Shown piece by piece: positions 15,885 to 24,896 of a stretch of DNA of 24,896 nucleotides. The stretch spans positions 1-24,896 of the forward strand of contig DATDGI010000187.1 of assembly GCA_036522155.1 (NCBI GenBank). Direction: 5' to 3'. The notes below the pieces were generated by a model that did not search any database, was not told where the DNA came from, and saw nothing but the letters and a program-made list of their open reading frames with translations. Every line of letters begins with the position of its first letter. Position 1 is the stretch's first letter. The position numbers were made by a program, and so were the translations under genes. This DNA comes from UBA9676 sp036522155. GTDB lineage: Bacteria > Actinomycetota > Actinomycetes > Streptosporangiales > Streptosporangiaceae.

Positions 15885-16009
15885 GAATCGTACCTGCGCG
15901 TTGCCCTCTGCGACGGCTCTGTTATCTGTTCGTCGCGTTGCTGATGGCTCGGTAGCCTGTACCAGCAGCGCCCACCGCAGCGTTTTCCTGCCACCGGAGG
16001 AGGAAGGCC

Positions 16010-16735
16010 GTGCTCATCGCCGGGTTCCCGGCCGGCTCGTTCGCCGCCAACTGCTATGTGGTGGCCCCCGGGCCCGGGGCGGAGTGCGTGATCATCGACC
16101 CCGGCCAGAACGCTGAGCCCGGCATCGCGGACATCCTGCGCGAGTACCGGCTCAAGCCGGTGGCGGTGGTGCTCACCCACGGCCACATCGACCACATCTG
16201 GTCGGTGGCACCGGTGTGCGGCGCGCGGGATATCCCCGCCTATATCCACCCCGCCGACCGGGCGCTGCTGTCCGACCCGGCCCGGGGGCTGTCCCTGCAG
16301 GCCGGGCAGCAGCTCTTCGGCGGGCTGACCTTCACCGAGCCCGACGAGGTGGCCGAGCTGGCCGGCGGCATGACGCTGCGGCTGGCAGGCGTGGAACTCG
16401 TGGTCGATCACGCCCCCGGGCACACCCCGGGGTCAGTGACCTTCCGTGCGCCGGAAGGCCTGGACGGCGGGCAGGACGTGCTTTTCTCCGGTGACCTGTT
16501 GTTCGCCGGGTCGATCGGCCGCACCGATCTGCCGGGCGGCGACTACCCGACCATCCTGGACAGCCTGGCCCGGGTATGCCTGCCGCTGCCGGACTGGACC
16601 GCGGTCCTGCCCGGGCACGGGCCAGCCACGACCATGGGCGCTGAGCGTGCCACCAATCCGTTCCTGAGCGACCTGGCCCCCCGGCCCGGATCGCCGGCCT
16701 GGCAGGCGCCGGGGCGCGGGCGGCCAGGCTTGTGA
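16010..16735 (+). CDS. Metallo-beta-lactamase-fold hydrolase (glyoxalase II-like)
   Basis: The 241-residue product has the full metal-binding set of the superfamily: THGHIDH (H57, H59, D61, H62), H138 in APGHTPGS, D162 in FSGDLLF and H203 in LPGHGP. This is the two-metal glyoxalase II-like subgroup (hydroxyacylglutathione hydrolase or YcbL type). Since actinobacteria use mycothiol rather than glutathione, the natural thioester is uncertain. The start is GTG 16010 behind a long GGAGGAGGAAGG (15996-16007). It is divergent from the cyclophilin gene; a TAGCCT hexamer (15953-15958) may be its -10. The orthologue in Mycobacterium tuberculosis lies beside ppiB and hisS; here aspS follows by 35 bases. 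Confidence 0.9.
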   Translation: MLIAGFPAGSFAANCYVVAPGPGAECVIIDPGQNAEPGIADILREYRLKPVAVVLTHGHIDHIWSVAPVCGARDIPAYIHPADRALLSDPARGLSLQAGQQLFGGLTFTEPDEVAELAGGMTLRLAGVELVVDHAPGHTPGSVTFRAPEGLDGGQDVLFSGDLLFAGSIGRTDLPGGDYPTILDSLARVCLPLPDWTAVLPGHGPATTMGAERATNPFLSDLAPRPGSPAWQAPGRGRPGL

Positions 16736-16770
16736 CGGTGCCGCTGACCACGGAGAGGCTGAATTAGGCG

Positions 16771-18522
<1,752 letters not shown>

Positions 18523-18523
18523 C

Positions 18524-18540
18524 GGCACCTGGCTGGTGCC
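18524..18540 (+). terminator. Hairpin after aspS
   Basis: GGCACC (18524-18529) and GGTGCC (18535-18540) form a perfect 6-bp stem around a 5-base TGGCT loop, beginning 2 bases after the aspS stop. No T-run follows. It separates aspS from the rarA promoter. Confidence 0.45.
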
Positions 18541-18552
18541 CGGGGAGCCGGA

Positions 18553-18565
18553 TAGGGTCGTTAGG
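18553..18565 (+). promoter_or_regulatory. -10 element consistent with leaderless rarA transcription
   Basis: TAGGGT (18553-18558) fits the actinobacterial -10 TANNNT and lies 6 bases before the GTG start of rarA, the distance expected if transcription starts at the first base of that codon. No good -35 was found, which is common for actinobacterial leaderless promoters. A weak AGGG could instead act as a ribosome-binding site. Confidence 0.4.
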
Positions 18566-19926
18566 TGGGCAAGATCGGCGACGGGCAGGCGGAGAGCCTG
18601 TTCGACGAGGCGGCCGAGGAAGCCGCCCGCGCGGCCGCGCCGCTGGCGGTGCGGATGCGGCCACACAGCCTGGACGACGTGATCGGCCAGCGGCACCTGA
18701 CCGGCCCGGGCACCCCGTTCCGCAAACTGATCGATCACGACGCGGCCATGTCGCTGCTGCTGTGGGGGCCACCGGGGACCGGGAAGACCACCCTCGCTCA
18801 CGTCGTCAGCGAGGCGACCAGGCGGCGCTTCACCGAGCTGTCGGCGGTCACCGCCGGGGTCAAGGATGTACGGGCCGCGATCGAGACGGCCCGCCGGGAA
18901 CTCGGCCTGACCGGCACCCAGACCGTGCTGTTCATCGACGAGGTGCACCGGTTCAACAAGGCGCAGCAGGACGCCCTGCTGCCGGCGGTGGAGAACCGCT
19001 GGGTCTCGTTCATCGGCGCCACCACCGAGAACCCGTTCTTCTCCGTGATCTCCCCGCTGCTGTCCCGCTCGCTCCTGCTCACCCTGGCGCCGCTGGGCGA
19101 GGAGGACATGGCCGAGGTGATCGCCCGGGCGCTGGCCGACGAGCATGGGCTGGCCGGCGCCGTCACCCTCGCCCCGGGTGCGGCCGAGCACCTGATCATG
19201 CTGGCGGGCGGCGACGCCCGCCGGGCGCTGAGCTACCTGGAGTCGGCCGCGCTCGGCCTGCCCGCCGGCGCCGAGATCGATCTCGCCACCCTGGAACGGG
19301 CGGTGGACCGCGCCGCCGTCCGCTACGACCGCGACGGTGACCAGCATTACGACGTCATCAGCGCGTTCATCAAGAGCATCCGGGGCAGCGACGCGGACGC
19401 GGCGCTGCACTACCTGGCCCGGATGATCGAGGCGGGGGAGGATCCCAGGTTCATCGCCCGGCGGCTGATCGTCCACGCCAGTGAGGACGTCGGGATGGCC
19501 GACCCCACCGCGCTGGGGGTGGCCGTGGCCGCCGCGCACGCGGTCGAGTTCGTCGGCCTGCCCGAGGCCAGGATCAACCTCGCCCAGGCCACCATCCACC
19601 TGGCGCTGGCACCGAAGTCGAACGCGGTGATCAAGGCGATCAGCGCCGCGGCCGCCGACGTGCGGGCCGGGCTGGCCGGGCCGGTCCCCGCCCATCTGCG
19701 CGACACCAGCTACCGGGGCGCCGCCCGGCTCGGCCACGGCCAGGGGTACGTGTACCCGCACGAGGCGGCCGAGGGCATCGTCGCCCAGCAGTACGCACCG
19801 GACGCGCTGGCCGGCCGCGAGTACTACCAGCCATCCGGTCACGGTGCCGAGGCCCGCTACGCCGAGCGCGCCGAGCGGGTCAGGGCGATCCTGGCCCAGG
19901 CGCGCCCGGCCAGTGATGAAGCCTGA
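18565..19926 (+). CDS. rarA: Replication-associated recombination protein RarA (MgsA)
   Basis: RarA is a tetrameric AAA+ ATPase related to clamp loaders and RuvB that acts at stalled replication forks. The 453-residue product shows Walker A (GPPGTGKTT, 68-76), Walker B (VLFIDEVHRFNKAQQDALLP, 121-140), sensor 1 (GATTENP, 151-157), a likely arginine finger at R168 (LLSRSLLL), and the C-terminal MgsA/AAA-associated region with PEARINLAQATI and SYRGAARLGHGQGY. Residues 8-13, QAESLF, resemble a sliding-clamp-binding motif (QxxLF type); this is inferred. The GTG start may be leaderless. It lies upstream of the DUF948-DUF6167-alaS-ruvX cluster, as in other actinobacteria. Confidence 0.94.
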   Translation: MGKIGDGQAESLFDEAAEEAARAAAPLAVRMRPHSLDDVIGQRHLTGPGTPFRKLIDHDAAMSLLLWGPPGTGKTTLAHVVSEATRRRFTELSAVTAGVKDVRAAIETARRELGLTGTQTVLFIDEVHRFNKAQQDALLPAVENRWVSFIGATTENPFFSVISPLLSRSLLLTLAPLGEEDMAEVIARALADEHGLAGAVTLAPGAAEHLIMLAGGDARRALSYLESAALGLPAGAEIDLATLERAVDRAAVRYDRDGDQHYDVISAFIKSIRGSDADAALHYLARMIEAGEDPRFIARRLIVHASEDVGMADPTALGVAVAAAHAVEFVGLPEARINLAQATIHLALAPKSNAVIKAISAAAADVRAGLAGPVPAHLRDTSYRGAARLGHGQGYVYPHEAAEGIVAQQYAPDALAGREYYQPSGHGAEARYAERAERVRAILAQARPASDEA

Positions 19927-20006
19927 CTCCGGGCGGTCCAGCAGGCGGTAGGGTCGGCAGGGGCTCCTGGTCGGGGACCCGGCGAACCGGTGCTGGAGGA
20001 ACAGCC

Positions 20007-20507
20007 ATGCTGAACGCGGTCTGGGTGGCGGTCATCGTCGCCGTGGCGTTCTGGGCTGCCGGGGTCGGCGCGGCCGTGTACCTGATGGTGACGGCCGCCC
20101 GGCTGATGAGGCAGACGTCGGCCGCCATCACCGGCCTGGCCGAGCGCCAGGACCAGCTCATCGACCGGGCGAACGCCACCATCGACCGGGCCGGTGAGCA
20201 GCTGGCCGCGATCGGCGCCATCACCGCCAGCATGGACGAGGTGACCGCGAACATGGCCGAGCTCACCGGCCGGGTGGCGGCGCTGGCCCCGCTGGCCCGG
20301 GTCCTCTCGGGCACGCCCGGCTCGCCCATGGCCAAGGCCATGGCGCTTGGCTACGGGGTGACCAGGGCGCTGTGGCTGCGCCTGCCCACCGCGGCCCCGG
20401 CCAGCGGCGCCGGCCGCGGCGCCCGGGCCCGGCTGCTGCCGCGGACGGCCGCGCCCGCCCGGCGCGGGCCCGCGCTGAACGCCCGGCGGGACGAGGCGGG
20501 GTCATGA
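20007..20507 (+). CDS. DUF948-type membrane protein
   Basis: The 166-residue product has one N-terminal transmembrane helix (about 5-29), a helical stretch with regular hydrophobic spacing (about 35-95, including LAERQDQLIDRANATIDRAGEQLAAI) and a basic, Ala/Arg/Pro-rich tail. This matches small DUF948 proteins found upstream of alaS in actinomycetes; function is unknown. GGAGGA (19995-20000) supports the ATG at 20007. A TAGGGT hexamer at 19949-19954, like that before rarA, may be its -10, giving a leader of about 45 bases. The stop overlaps the next start (ATGA). Confidence 0.82.
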   Translation: MLNAVWVAVIVAVAFWAAGVGAAVYLMVTAARLMRQTSAAITGLAERQDQLIDRANATIDRAGEQLAAIGAITASMDEVTANMAELTGRVAALAPLARVLSGTPGSPMAKAMALGYGVTRALWLRLPTAAPASGAGRGARARLLPRTAAPARRGPALNARRDEAGS

Positions 20508-20749
20508 TCAGGCGGCTGTTCTGGCTCACCCTCGGGGCCGCGCTCGGCGTGGCCGGCTACCGGCGGCTGACCGCGCTCGTGCGGGCGGTCTCACCCACGG
20601 CCCGGGTCCGGGGGCTGGCCCGGTTCGCCGGCGATGTCCGTGAGGGCATGCAGTTTTATATGGAGCGACAGCCCGGTAACCGGGCCTCTACCCTCGGAAG
20701 TCCAGCGGGGCAGCGGGAGCTGCCCGGGCCGGCCGGCCGGGCGCGTTAG
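20504..20749 (+). CDS. Small membrane protein, DUF6167-like
   Basis: The 81-residue product starts at ATG 20504, which overlaps the preceding stop (ATGA) and has GAGGCGGGG (20493-20501) upstream. It opens with MIRRLFWLTLGAALGVAGYRR, a basic start plus one short hydrophobic helix, and continues with an amphipathic helix (FAGDVREGMQFYMERQ). Similar 80-120-residue proteins lie between the DUF948 gene and alaS in actinomycetes. Function is unknown. The same frame is open upstream to 20372, but that part overlaps the DUF948 gene and lacks a start signal. Confidence 0.78.
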   Translation: MIRRLFWLTLGAALGVAGYRRLTALVRAVSPTARVRGLARFAGDVREGMQFYMERQPGNRASTLGSPAGQRELPGPAGRAR

Positions 20750-20810
20750 CCGCCTGGCGCACCGGGGACCGCTGGCCATTAGGCCACTGACCATGTGAAG
20801 GATGGCACCG

Positions 20811-23558
20811 ATGGAGTCGGCTGAGATCGTCCGCCGTTTCCTGACCTATTTCGAGCAGCTCGGGCACACCGTGGTCCCTTCGGCCAGCCTGATCGCCGAC
20901 GACCCGACCCTGCTGCTGGTCAACGCCGGCATGCAGCCGTTCAAGCCCTACTTCCTCGGCCAGCAGGTCCCGCCCTTCCAGCTAGCGACCAGCGTGCAGA
21001 AATGTGTCCGCACCCCGGACATCGACGAAGTCGGCAAGACCACCCGGCACGGAACGTTCTTCCAGATGCTGGGCAACTTCTCGTTCGGCGGCTACTTCAA
21101 GGAAAAGGCGATCCCTTACGCCTGGGAACTGCTCACCCGGCCGGAAGGCGCGGGCGGGTTCGGTTTCCCCGAGGACCGGCTGTGGGCCACCGTCCTGTTC
21201 GGCGACGACGAGGCGGCCGCGATCTGGCGGGAGCAGGTCGGCCTGCCGGACAGCCGCATCCAGCGGCGGGGCCTGCTGGACAACTACTGGCACATGGGCG
21301 TGCCCGGCCCCGGCGGCCCGTGCTCGGAGATCTACTACGACCGCGGGCCCGAGTACGGGCGCGAAGGCGGGCCGGAAGCCGACGAGGACCGCTACCTGGA
21401 GGTCTGGAACCTGGTCTTCATGCAGGACTCGCTGAGCGCGGTCCGCAGCAAGGACGACTTCGACATCGCCGGTGAGCTGCCCGCCCGCAACATCGACACC
21501 GGCATGGGCCTGGAACGGATGGCGGCCATCCTGCAGGGCGTGGACAACATCTACGAGATCGACACCATGTGGAAGGTGCTCGACCGGGCCGCCGAGCTGA
21601 CCGAGCAGAAGTACGGCCAGGACCACCGCACCGACGTGGCGCTGCGGGTGGTCGCCGATCACGTGCGGACCGCGGTGATGCTGGTCTCGGACGGCGTGCT
21701 GCCGGCCAACGAATCGCGCGGCTACGTGGTGCGGCGGATCCTGCGGCGCAGCATCCGCAACCTGCGGCTGCTGGCGGGCGGGCAGCGCGGCGGCACCGGG
21801 CGCGGCGGGGAGGGCGAGCGCTACCTGCACGAGCTGACCGACAGCGCCATTGCCGCTCTCGGCGACCAGTTCCCCGAGCTGCGCCGGGACGCGCCGCGCA
21901 TCCACGGCGTGATCGACGCCGAGGAGGCCGCGTTCGGGGCCACGCTGCGCACCGGTTCGGCGATGTTCGACGCCGCCGCCGGGGAGGTCAAGCGGCGCGG
22001 CGGCCGCACCATCGGCGGCGACCAGGCGTTCCAGCTGCACGACACCTACGGCTTCCCGATCGACCTGACCCTGGAGATGGCCGCCGAGCAGGGCCTGACG
22101 GTGGACGAGGAGGGGTTCGCGCGGCTCATGGCCGAGCAGCGCCAGCGGGCCAAGCAGGACTCGATCGAGAAGAAGACCGGCAACGCCGACATCTCGGTGT
22201 TCGCCGATCTGCTGGCGCGGTCCGGGCCGGTGGACTTCACCGGGTACGAGCAGGTGACCGGCGAGGCGAGGGTGGTCGGCCTGCTGGCGGACGGGGCGCC
22301 GGCCCCGGCCGCGGGCGCGGGGACGGCGGTCGAGGTGGTGCTGGACCGCACCCCGTTCTACGCCGAGGGCGGCGGCCAGCTCGCCGACATCGGGGTGATC
22401 CGCGTGCACGGGACGGGTACCGGCGGCGGCGAGGTGCGGGTGGACGACGTGCAGTCCCCGGTGGCCGGCCTGATCGTGCACCGCGGGAAGGTCATCAGCG
22501 GCGAGGTCGTGGTGGGCGACGCCGCCGAGGCGGAGATCGACATCGAGCGCCGCCGGGCCGTCTCCCGCTCGCACACCGCCACCCACCTGGTCCACCGGGC
22601 GATCCGGGGCGCGCTGGGCGAGGCGGCGGCGCAGGCCGGCTCGGAGAACGCGCCCGGGCGGCTGCGGTTCGACTTCACCACGGCCGGTGCGGTGCCGCCG
22701 TCGGTGCTGCGGGACGTCGAGGATGAGGTGAACAGCGTCCTCATCAACGACCTGGACGTGCGCGCGTTCGTCACGCCGATCGAAGAGGCGCGGGCGATCG
22801 GGGCGGTCGCGCTGTTCGGCGAGAAGTACGGCGACCAGGTCCGGGTGGTCGAGGTCGGCGACTATTCGCGTGAGCTGTGCGGCGGCACCCATGTCGCCAG
22901 GTCCGGGCAGCTCGGGCTGATCAAGATCCTGGGCGAGGCGTCCATCGGCTCCGGCATCCGCCGGGTGGAGGCGCTGGTCGGAACGGACGCGTTCCGGTTC
23001 CTGGCTACCGAGAGCGTGCTGGTGAGCCAGCTGGCCGAGCAGCTCAAGGCACGCCGGGAGGAACTGCCCGAGCGGGTGGCGGCGCTGGTGACCCGGGTCC
23101 GTGACGCCGAGCGGGAACTGGACCGGCTGCGTTCCGCCCAGGTCCTGGAGGTGGCGGCGGAACTCGCGGCTGGCCCGGAGGACCTCGGCGGGGTGGCCTT
23201 CGTCGGCCACCGGGTACCCGACGGGACGGCCGCGGACGACGCCCGCAAGCTGGCGCTAGACGTGCGCGGCCGGCTGCCGGCCGGCCGGGCGGCGGTGGTC
23301 GCGGTGGTCGGCATCCCGGCCGACCGGCCCACCGTGGTGATCGCGGCCAACAACCGGGCCCGTGAGCTGGGGCTTTCCGCCGGAACACTGGTGCGGGCGG
23401 CGGCCGGCCGGCTGGGCGGGGGCGGCGGCGGGCGGGACGACGTCGCCCAGGGCGGCGGTGCGCCGCAGGGCGGAGGGGCCGCCGCGGCTATTGGCGAGGC
23501 TTTTGATGCAGTTCGGGCTGTTGTGAGAGACATCGTGGGACCTGGTGGCGTAGCGTGA
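20811..23558 (+). CDS. alaS: Alanyl-tRNA synthetase
   Basis: AlaRS charges tRNA(Ala) and corrects mischarged Ser- and Gly-tRNA(Ala). The 915-residue product has the class II catalytic domain (VNAGMQPFKPYF, SVQKCVRTPDIDEVGKTTRHGTFFQM), the tRNA-recognition domain, the editing domain with the zinc ligands H588, H592 (HTATH), C690 and H694 (CGGTH), and a C-terminal C-Ala domain ending in a Gly-rich stretch around DDVAQGGG. I chose ATG 20811 (MESAEIVRRF) because AAGGA (20798-20802) is 8 bases upstream and this is the usual family start; the in-frame ATG at 20802 touches that site. The 61-base gap before it holds a small TGGCC-ATTA-GGCCA hairpin (20773-20786) and no T-box was seen. Confidence 0.97.
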   Translation: MESAEIVRRFLTYFEQLGHTVVPSASLIADDPTLLLVNAGMQPFKPYFLGQQVPPFQLATSVQKCVRTPDIDEVGKTTRHGTFFQMLGNFSFGGYFKEKAIPYAWELLTRPEGAGGFGFPEDRLWATVLFGDDEAAAIWREQVGLPDSRIQRRGLLDNYWHMGVPGPGGPCSEIYYDRGPEYGREGGPEADEDRYLEVWNLVFMQDSLSAVRSKDDFDIAGELPARNIDTGMGLERMAAILQGVDNIYEIDTMWKVLDRAAELTEQKYGQDHRTDVALRVVADHVRTAVMLVSDGVLPANESRGYVVRRILRRSIRNLRLLAGGQRGGTGRGGEGERYLHELTDSAIAALGDQFPELRRDAPRIHGVIDAEEAAFGATLRTGSAMFDAAAGEVKRRGGRTIGGDQAFQLHDTYGFPIDLTLEMAAEQGLTVDEEGFARLMAEQRQRAKQDSIEKKTGNADISVFADLLARSGPVDFTGYEQVTGEARVVGLLADGAPAPAAGAGTAVEVVLDRTPFYAEGGGQLADIGVIRVHGTGTGGGEVRVDDVQSPVAGLIVHRGKVISGEVVVGDAAEAEIDIERRRAVSRSHTATHLVHRAIRGALGEAAAQAGSENAPGRLRFDFTTAGAVPPSVLRDVEDEVNSVLINDLDVRAFVTPIEEARAIGAVALFGEKYGDQVRVVEVGDYSRELCGGTHVARSGQLGLIKILGEASIGSGIRRVEALVGTDAFRFLATESVLVSQLAEQLKARREELPERVAALVTRVRDAERELDRLRSAQVLEVAAELAAGPEDLGGVAFVGHRVPDGTAADDARKLALDVRGRLPAGRAAVVAVVGIPADRPTVVIAANNRARELGLSAGTLVRAAAGRLGGGGGGRDDVAQGGGAPQGGGAAAAIGEAFDAVRAVVRDIVGPGGVA

Positions 23559-23616
23559 GACCGTGCTGCAGCCGTACCGTTGCGCCAGCGCGACCCAGAG
23601 TGCACGGAGCTGGTGG

Positions 23617-24084
23617 TTGAGGGCCGGGGTCCGGCTCGCCGTCGACGCCGGCGCCGTGCATATCGGCGTGGCCCGGTGCGACCCCAGCGGACTGCTCGCC
23701 ACCCCGCTGGCCACGGTCAGCCGGGGTCCCGGCGACCTGGACCGCATCGCGTCACTGGTGGCCGCCGAAGGGGCCATCGAGGTCATCGTTGGCCTGCCCA
23801 CCGGCCTGTCCGGGCGGGAGGGCGCGGCCGCCGCCGGGGCCAGGGCCTTCGCCGCGGAGCTGGCGGCCCGGCTCACCCCGGTCCCGGTACGGCTGGTGGA
23901 CGAGCGTCTCACTACGGTCATCGCCCATGACGCGCTGCGGCAGGCAGGCCGCGGCTCGCGGGCCCGGCGCCCGGTGGTGGACCAGGCAGCGGCGGCGCTG
24001 ATCCTCCAGGGGGCGCTGGACGCCGAGCGATCGACCGGCCGTCCCGCAGGCGAACTGGTCGGCTCGGCGCCCGGAGCCGGATGA
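23617..24084 (+). CDS. ruvX: YqgF/RuvX-family RNase H-fold protein (putative Holliday junction resolvase-like)
   Basis: The 155-residue product has the YqgF fold signatures LAVDAGAVHIGVA with D10, VRLVDERLTTV with E96 and RRPVVDQAAAALILQ with D122, the acidic trio expected at the metal site. Family members are implicated in 16S pre-rRNA maturation (E. coli YqgF) and have Holliday-junction resolvase activity in some bacteria (mycobacterial RuvX). The start is uncertain: TTG 23617 gives the family-typical start and has CGGAG (23605-23609) 7 bases upstream, whereas GTG 23563, 4 bases after alaS, would add 18 unconserved residues. The stop overlaps the next start (ATGA at 24081-24084). Confidence 0.9.
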   Translation: MRAGVRLAVDAGAVHIGVARCDPSGLLATPLATVSRGPGDLDRIASLVAAEGAIEVIVGLPTGLSGREGAAAAGARAFAAELAARLTPVPVRLVDERLTTVIAHDALRQAGRGSRARRPVVDQAAAALILQGALDAERSTGRPAGELVGSAPGAG

Positions 24085-24896
24085 TGGGCCGCCACAGCGG
24101 CGGGGGCAACGACGGAGGATACGGCGAGGGGACCTGGCTGCCGGGCGGCTACTCCGGGCAGGGCGACGACGATCCGGGCAGCGACACGGATGGGTTCGGC
24201 GATCGGTACCGGCGCGGGCCCAGGGCCACCCGCACCTCCCGGGACACCGACAGCCCCACCGGCCCGCCCTGGGACGAGGCGAGCCCGCCGTGGGGACAGG
24301 CCGCCCAGCCCTGGGAGGTAGCCGGCCAGCCCTGGGACCCGCATGGCCCGCTGCCCCCGGACCTGCCGGACCAGCCGGGCGTGGCTGACCTGGGCTCGGG
24401 GCACCCGTCCGGGCCGCTGCCGCCGGTCCGGCCACCGGCTGGCCAGTGGCCGGAGCCCCCTGGACCTGGCTTTCCCGGGCCGGACTACCCGGACCCCGGC
24501 TACCCGGGGACGGGCTACGGCGAGGCCGGGTACCCCGGCGACGACGACTACCCCGGCGGCTACCCGGGGACGGGCTACGTCGACGAGCCCTACGTCCACC
24601 CGGCCTACCGGGACGCCCGGTTCATCGGCGGCGACCCGGGGTACGCCGACGATGGCGGCTACCAGGCCGGGGACAGCGACGAGTACCACGAGTACGGAGA
24701 CCCTGTGGCCGGCCGTGACGACCGGGACGACGGTCGTGGCTATCCTGACCGCGGGGGCTGGTACGGGGACGTGGACGATGACCAGGGCTGGGCCGACGAA
24801 GACGACGACGGCGACTTCCTGCCCGGCATGACCGGCGGCACCAGCCGGGCAGGCACCCGCCTGGATGATCGCCCGGCCCGTGGCGGCGGCCGCTCA
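24081..24896 (+). CDS. MltG-like endolytic transglycosylase, disordered N-terminal part (3' end outside window)
   Basis: An ATG at 24081 overlaps the ruvX stop and opens a frame of 272 codons with no stop to the window end, so the gene is truncated by the window. The visible part is low complexity and very rich in Gly, Asp, Pro and Tyr, with tryptophan-containing repeats (PPWDEASPPWG, QPWEVAGQPWD) and YPGTGY repeats. No transmembrane or catalytic domain has been reached. In actinobacteria ruvX is followed by mltG, whose product often has a long disordered cytoplasmic N-terminus before one membrane helix and a YceG domain that cuts nascent peptidoglycan. The identification thus rests on context and composition. 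ATG 24084 is an equally possible start. Confidence 0.6.
   Translation, partial: MMGRHSGGGNDGGYGEGTWLPGGYSGQGDDDPGSDTDGFGDRYRRGPRATRTSRDTDSPTGPPWDEASPPWGQAAQPWEVAGQPWDPHGPLPPDLPDQPGVADLGSGHPSGPLPPVRPPAGQWPEPPGPGFPGPDYPDPGYPGTGYGEAGYPGDDDYPGGYPGTGYVDEPYVHPAYRDARFIGGDPGYADDGGYQAGDSDEYHEYGDPVAGRDDRDDGRGYPDRGGWYGDVDDDQGWADEDDDGDFLPGMTGGTSRAGTRLDDRPARGGGRS
24497..24579 (+). repeat. 23-bp exact direct repeat in the mltG-like N-terminus
   Basis: Bases 24497-24519 and 24557-24579 are identical (starting CGGCTACCCGGGGACGGGCT) and 60 bases apart, exactly 20 codons. They encode the GYPGTGY element of the Tyr/Pro/Gly-rich disordered region, indicating local duplication within the coding sequence. Confidence 0.8.

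Noticed and set aside
15830..16423. Upstream extension of the cyclophilin frame on the minus strand into the hydrolase gene
   Set aside because: The extension is antisense to the metallo-hydrolase gene and loses the basic-plus-membrane-helix start. AGGAGG supports GTG 15829.
20750..20810. Possible T-box or tRNA-sensing leader before alaS
   Set aside because: The gap is only 61 bases and shows just a 5-bp hairpin, with no T-box sequence or antiterminator-like structure.
20982..23210. A 742-codon minus-strand open frame inside alaS (and similar ones at 5023-6891 and 11957-13750)
   Set aside because: These mirror the codon structure of alaS, ruvB and rel, contain His/Gly/Arg-rich nonsense sequence and lack start signals. 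They are shadow frames.

Overview
The window is a chromosomal core region of a high-GC Gram-positive bacterium (Actinomycetota). The evidence is the very high GC with G/C-ending codons, frequent GTG and TTG starts, 4-bp ATGA/GTGA gene overlaps, and a gene order (pimA, pdxS/pdxT, yebC, ruvCAB, yajC-secD-secF, apt, rel, ppiB, glyoxalase-II-like hydrolase, aspS, rarA, alaS, ruvX, mltG-like) that matches the conserved actinobacterial neighbourhood known from Mycobacterium and Streptomyces. The AspRS is of the RRRDHGG type seen in mycobacteria and many non-Streptomyces actinomycetes. I cannot fix the order or genus from this stretch. No rRNA, tRNA, CRISPR array, prophage or insertion sequence was seen, and no gene-free stretch exceeds 300 bases.

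Layout. (1) 1-2254: 3' part of pimA (phosphatidylinositol mannoside synthesis), a LemA-like membrane protein and pdxS. (2) 2329-3087: a stand-alone protein made of the ClpC substrate-binding N-domain with no ATPase, lying between pdxS and pdxT. (3) 3189-4555: pdxT and the YebC/TACO1 gene, translationally coupled. (4) 4618-6954: a palindromic LexA/SOS box followed by the overlapping ruvC-ruvA-ruvB Holliday-junction operon. (5) 7028-11156: a promoter, then yajC-secD-secF (Sec accessory complex) and apt. (6) 11246-13672: bifunctional (p)ppGpp synthetase/hydrolase Rel. (7) 13705-15829, minus strand: a membrane-anchored cyclophilin and a DUF349 coiled-coil protein, separated by a perfect 13-bp hairpin. 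(8) 16010-18522: metallo-beta-lactamase-fold hydrolase and aspS. (9) 18565-24896: rarA, DUF948 and DUF6167-like small membrane proteins, alaS, ruvX, and the start of a mltG-like gene that runs off the window.

The genes serve core processes: cofactor B6 synthesis (PdxS with PdxT), DNA repair and replication rescue (RuvABC, RarA, possibly RuvX), protein export and folding outside the membrane (YajC-SecD-SecF, cyclophilin), nucleotide salvage and stringent response (Apt, Rel), and translation (AspRS, AlaRS, YebC). The region is ordinary housekeeping DNA. The points most worth a second look are the ClpC2-like orphan N-domain inside the PLP-synthase locus, the hairpin between the cyclophilin and DUF349 genes, the paired palindromes in the divergent promoter region near 15.87 kb, and the AspRS residues that suggest a non-discriminating enzyme.
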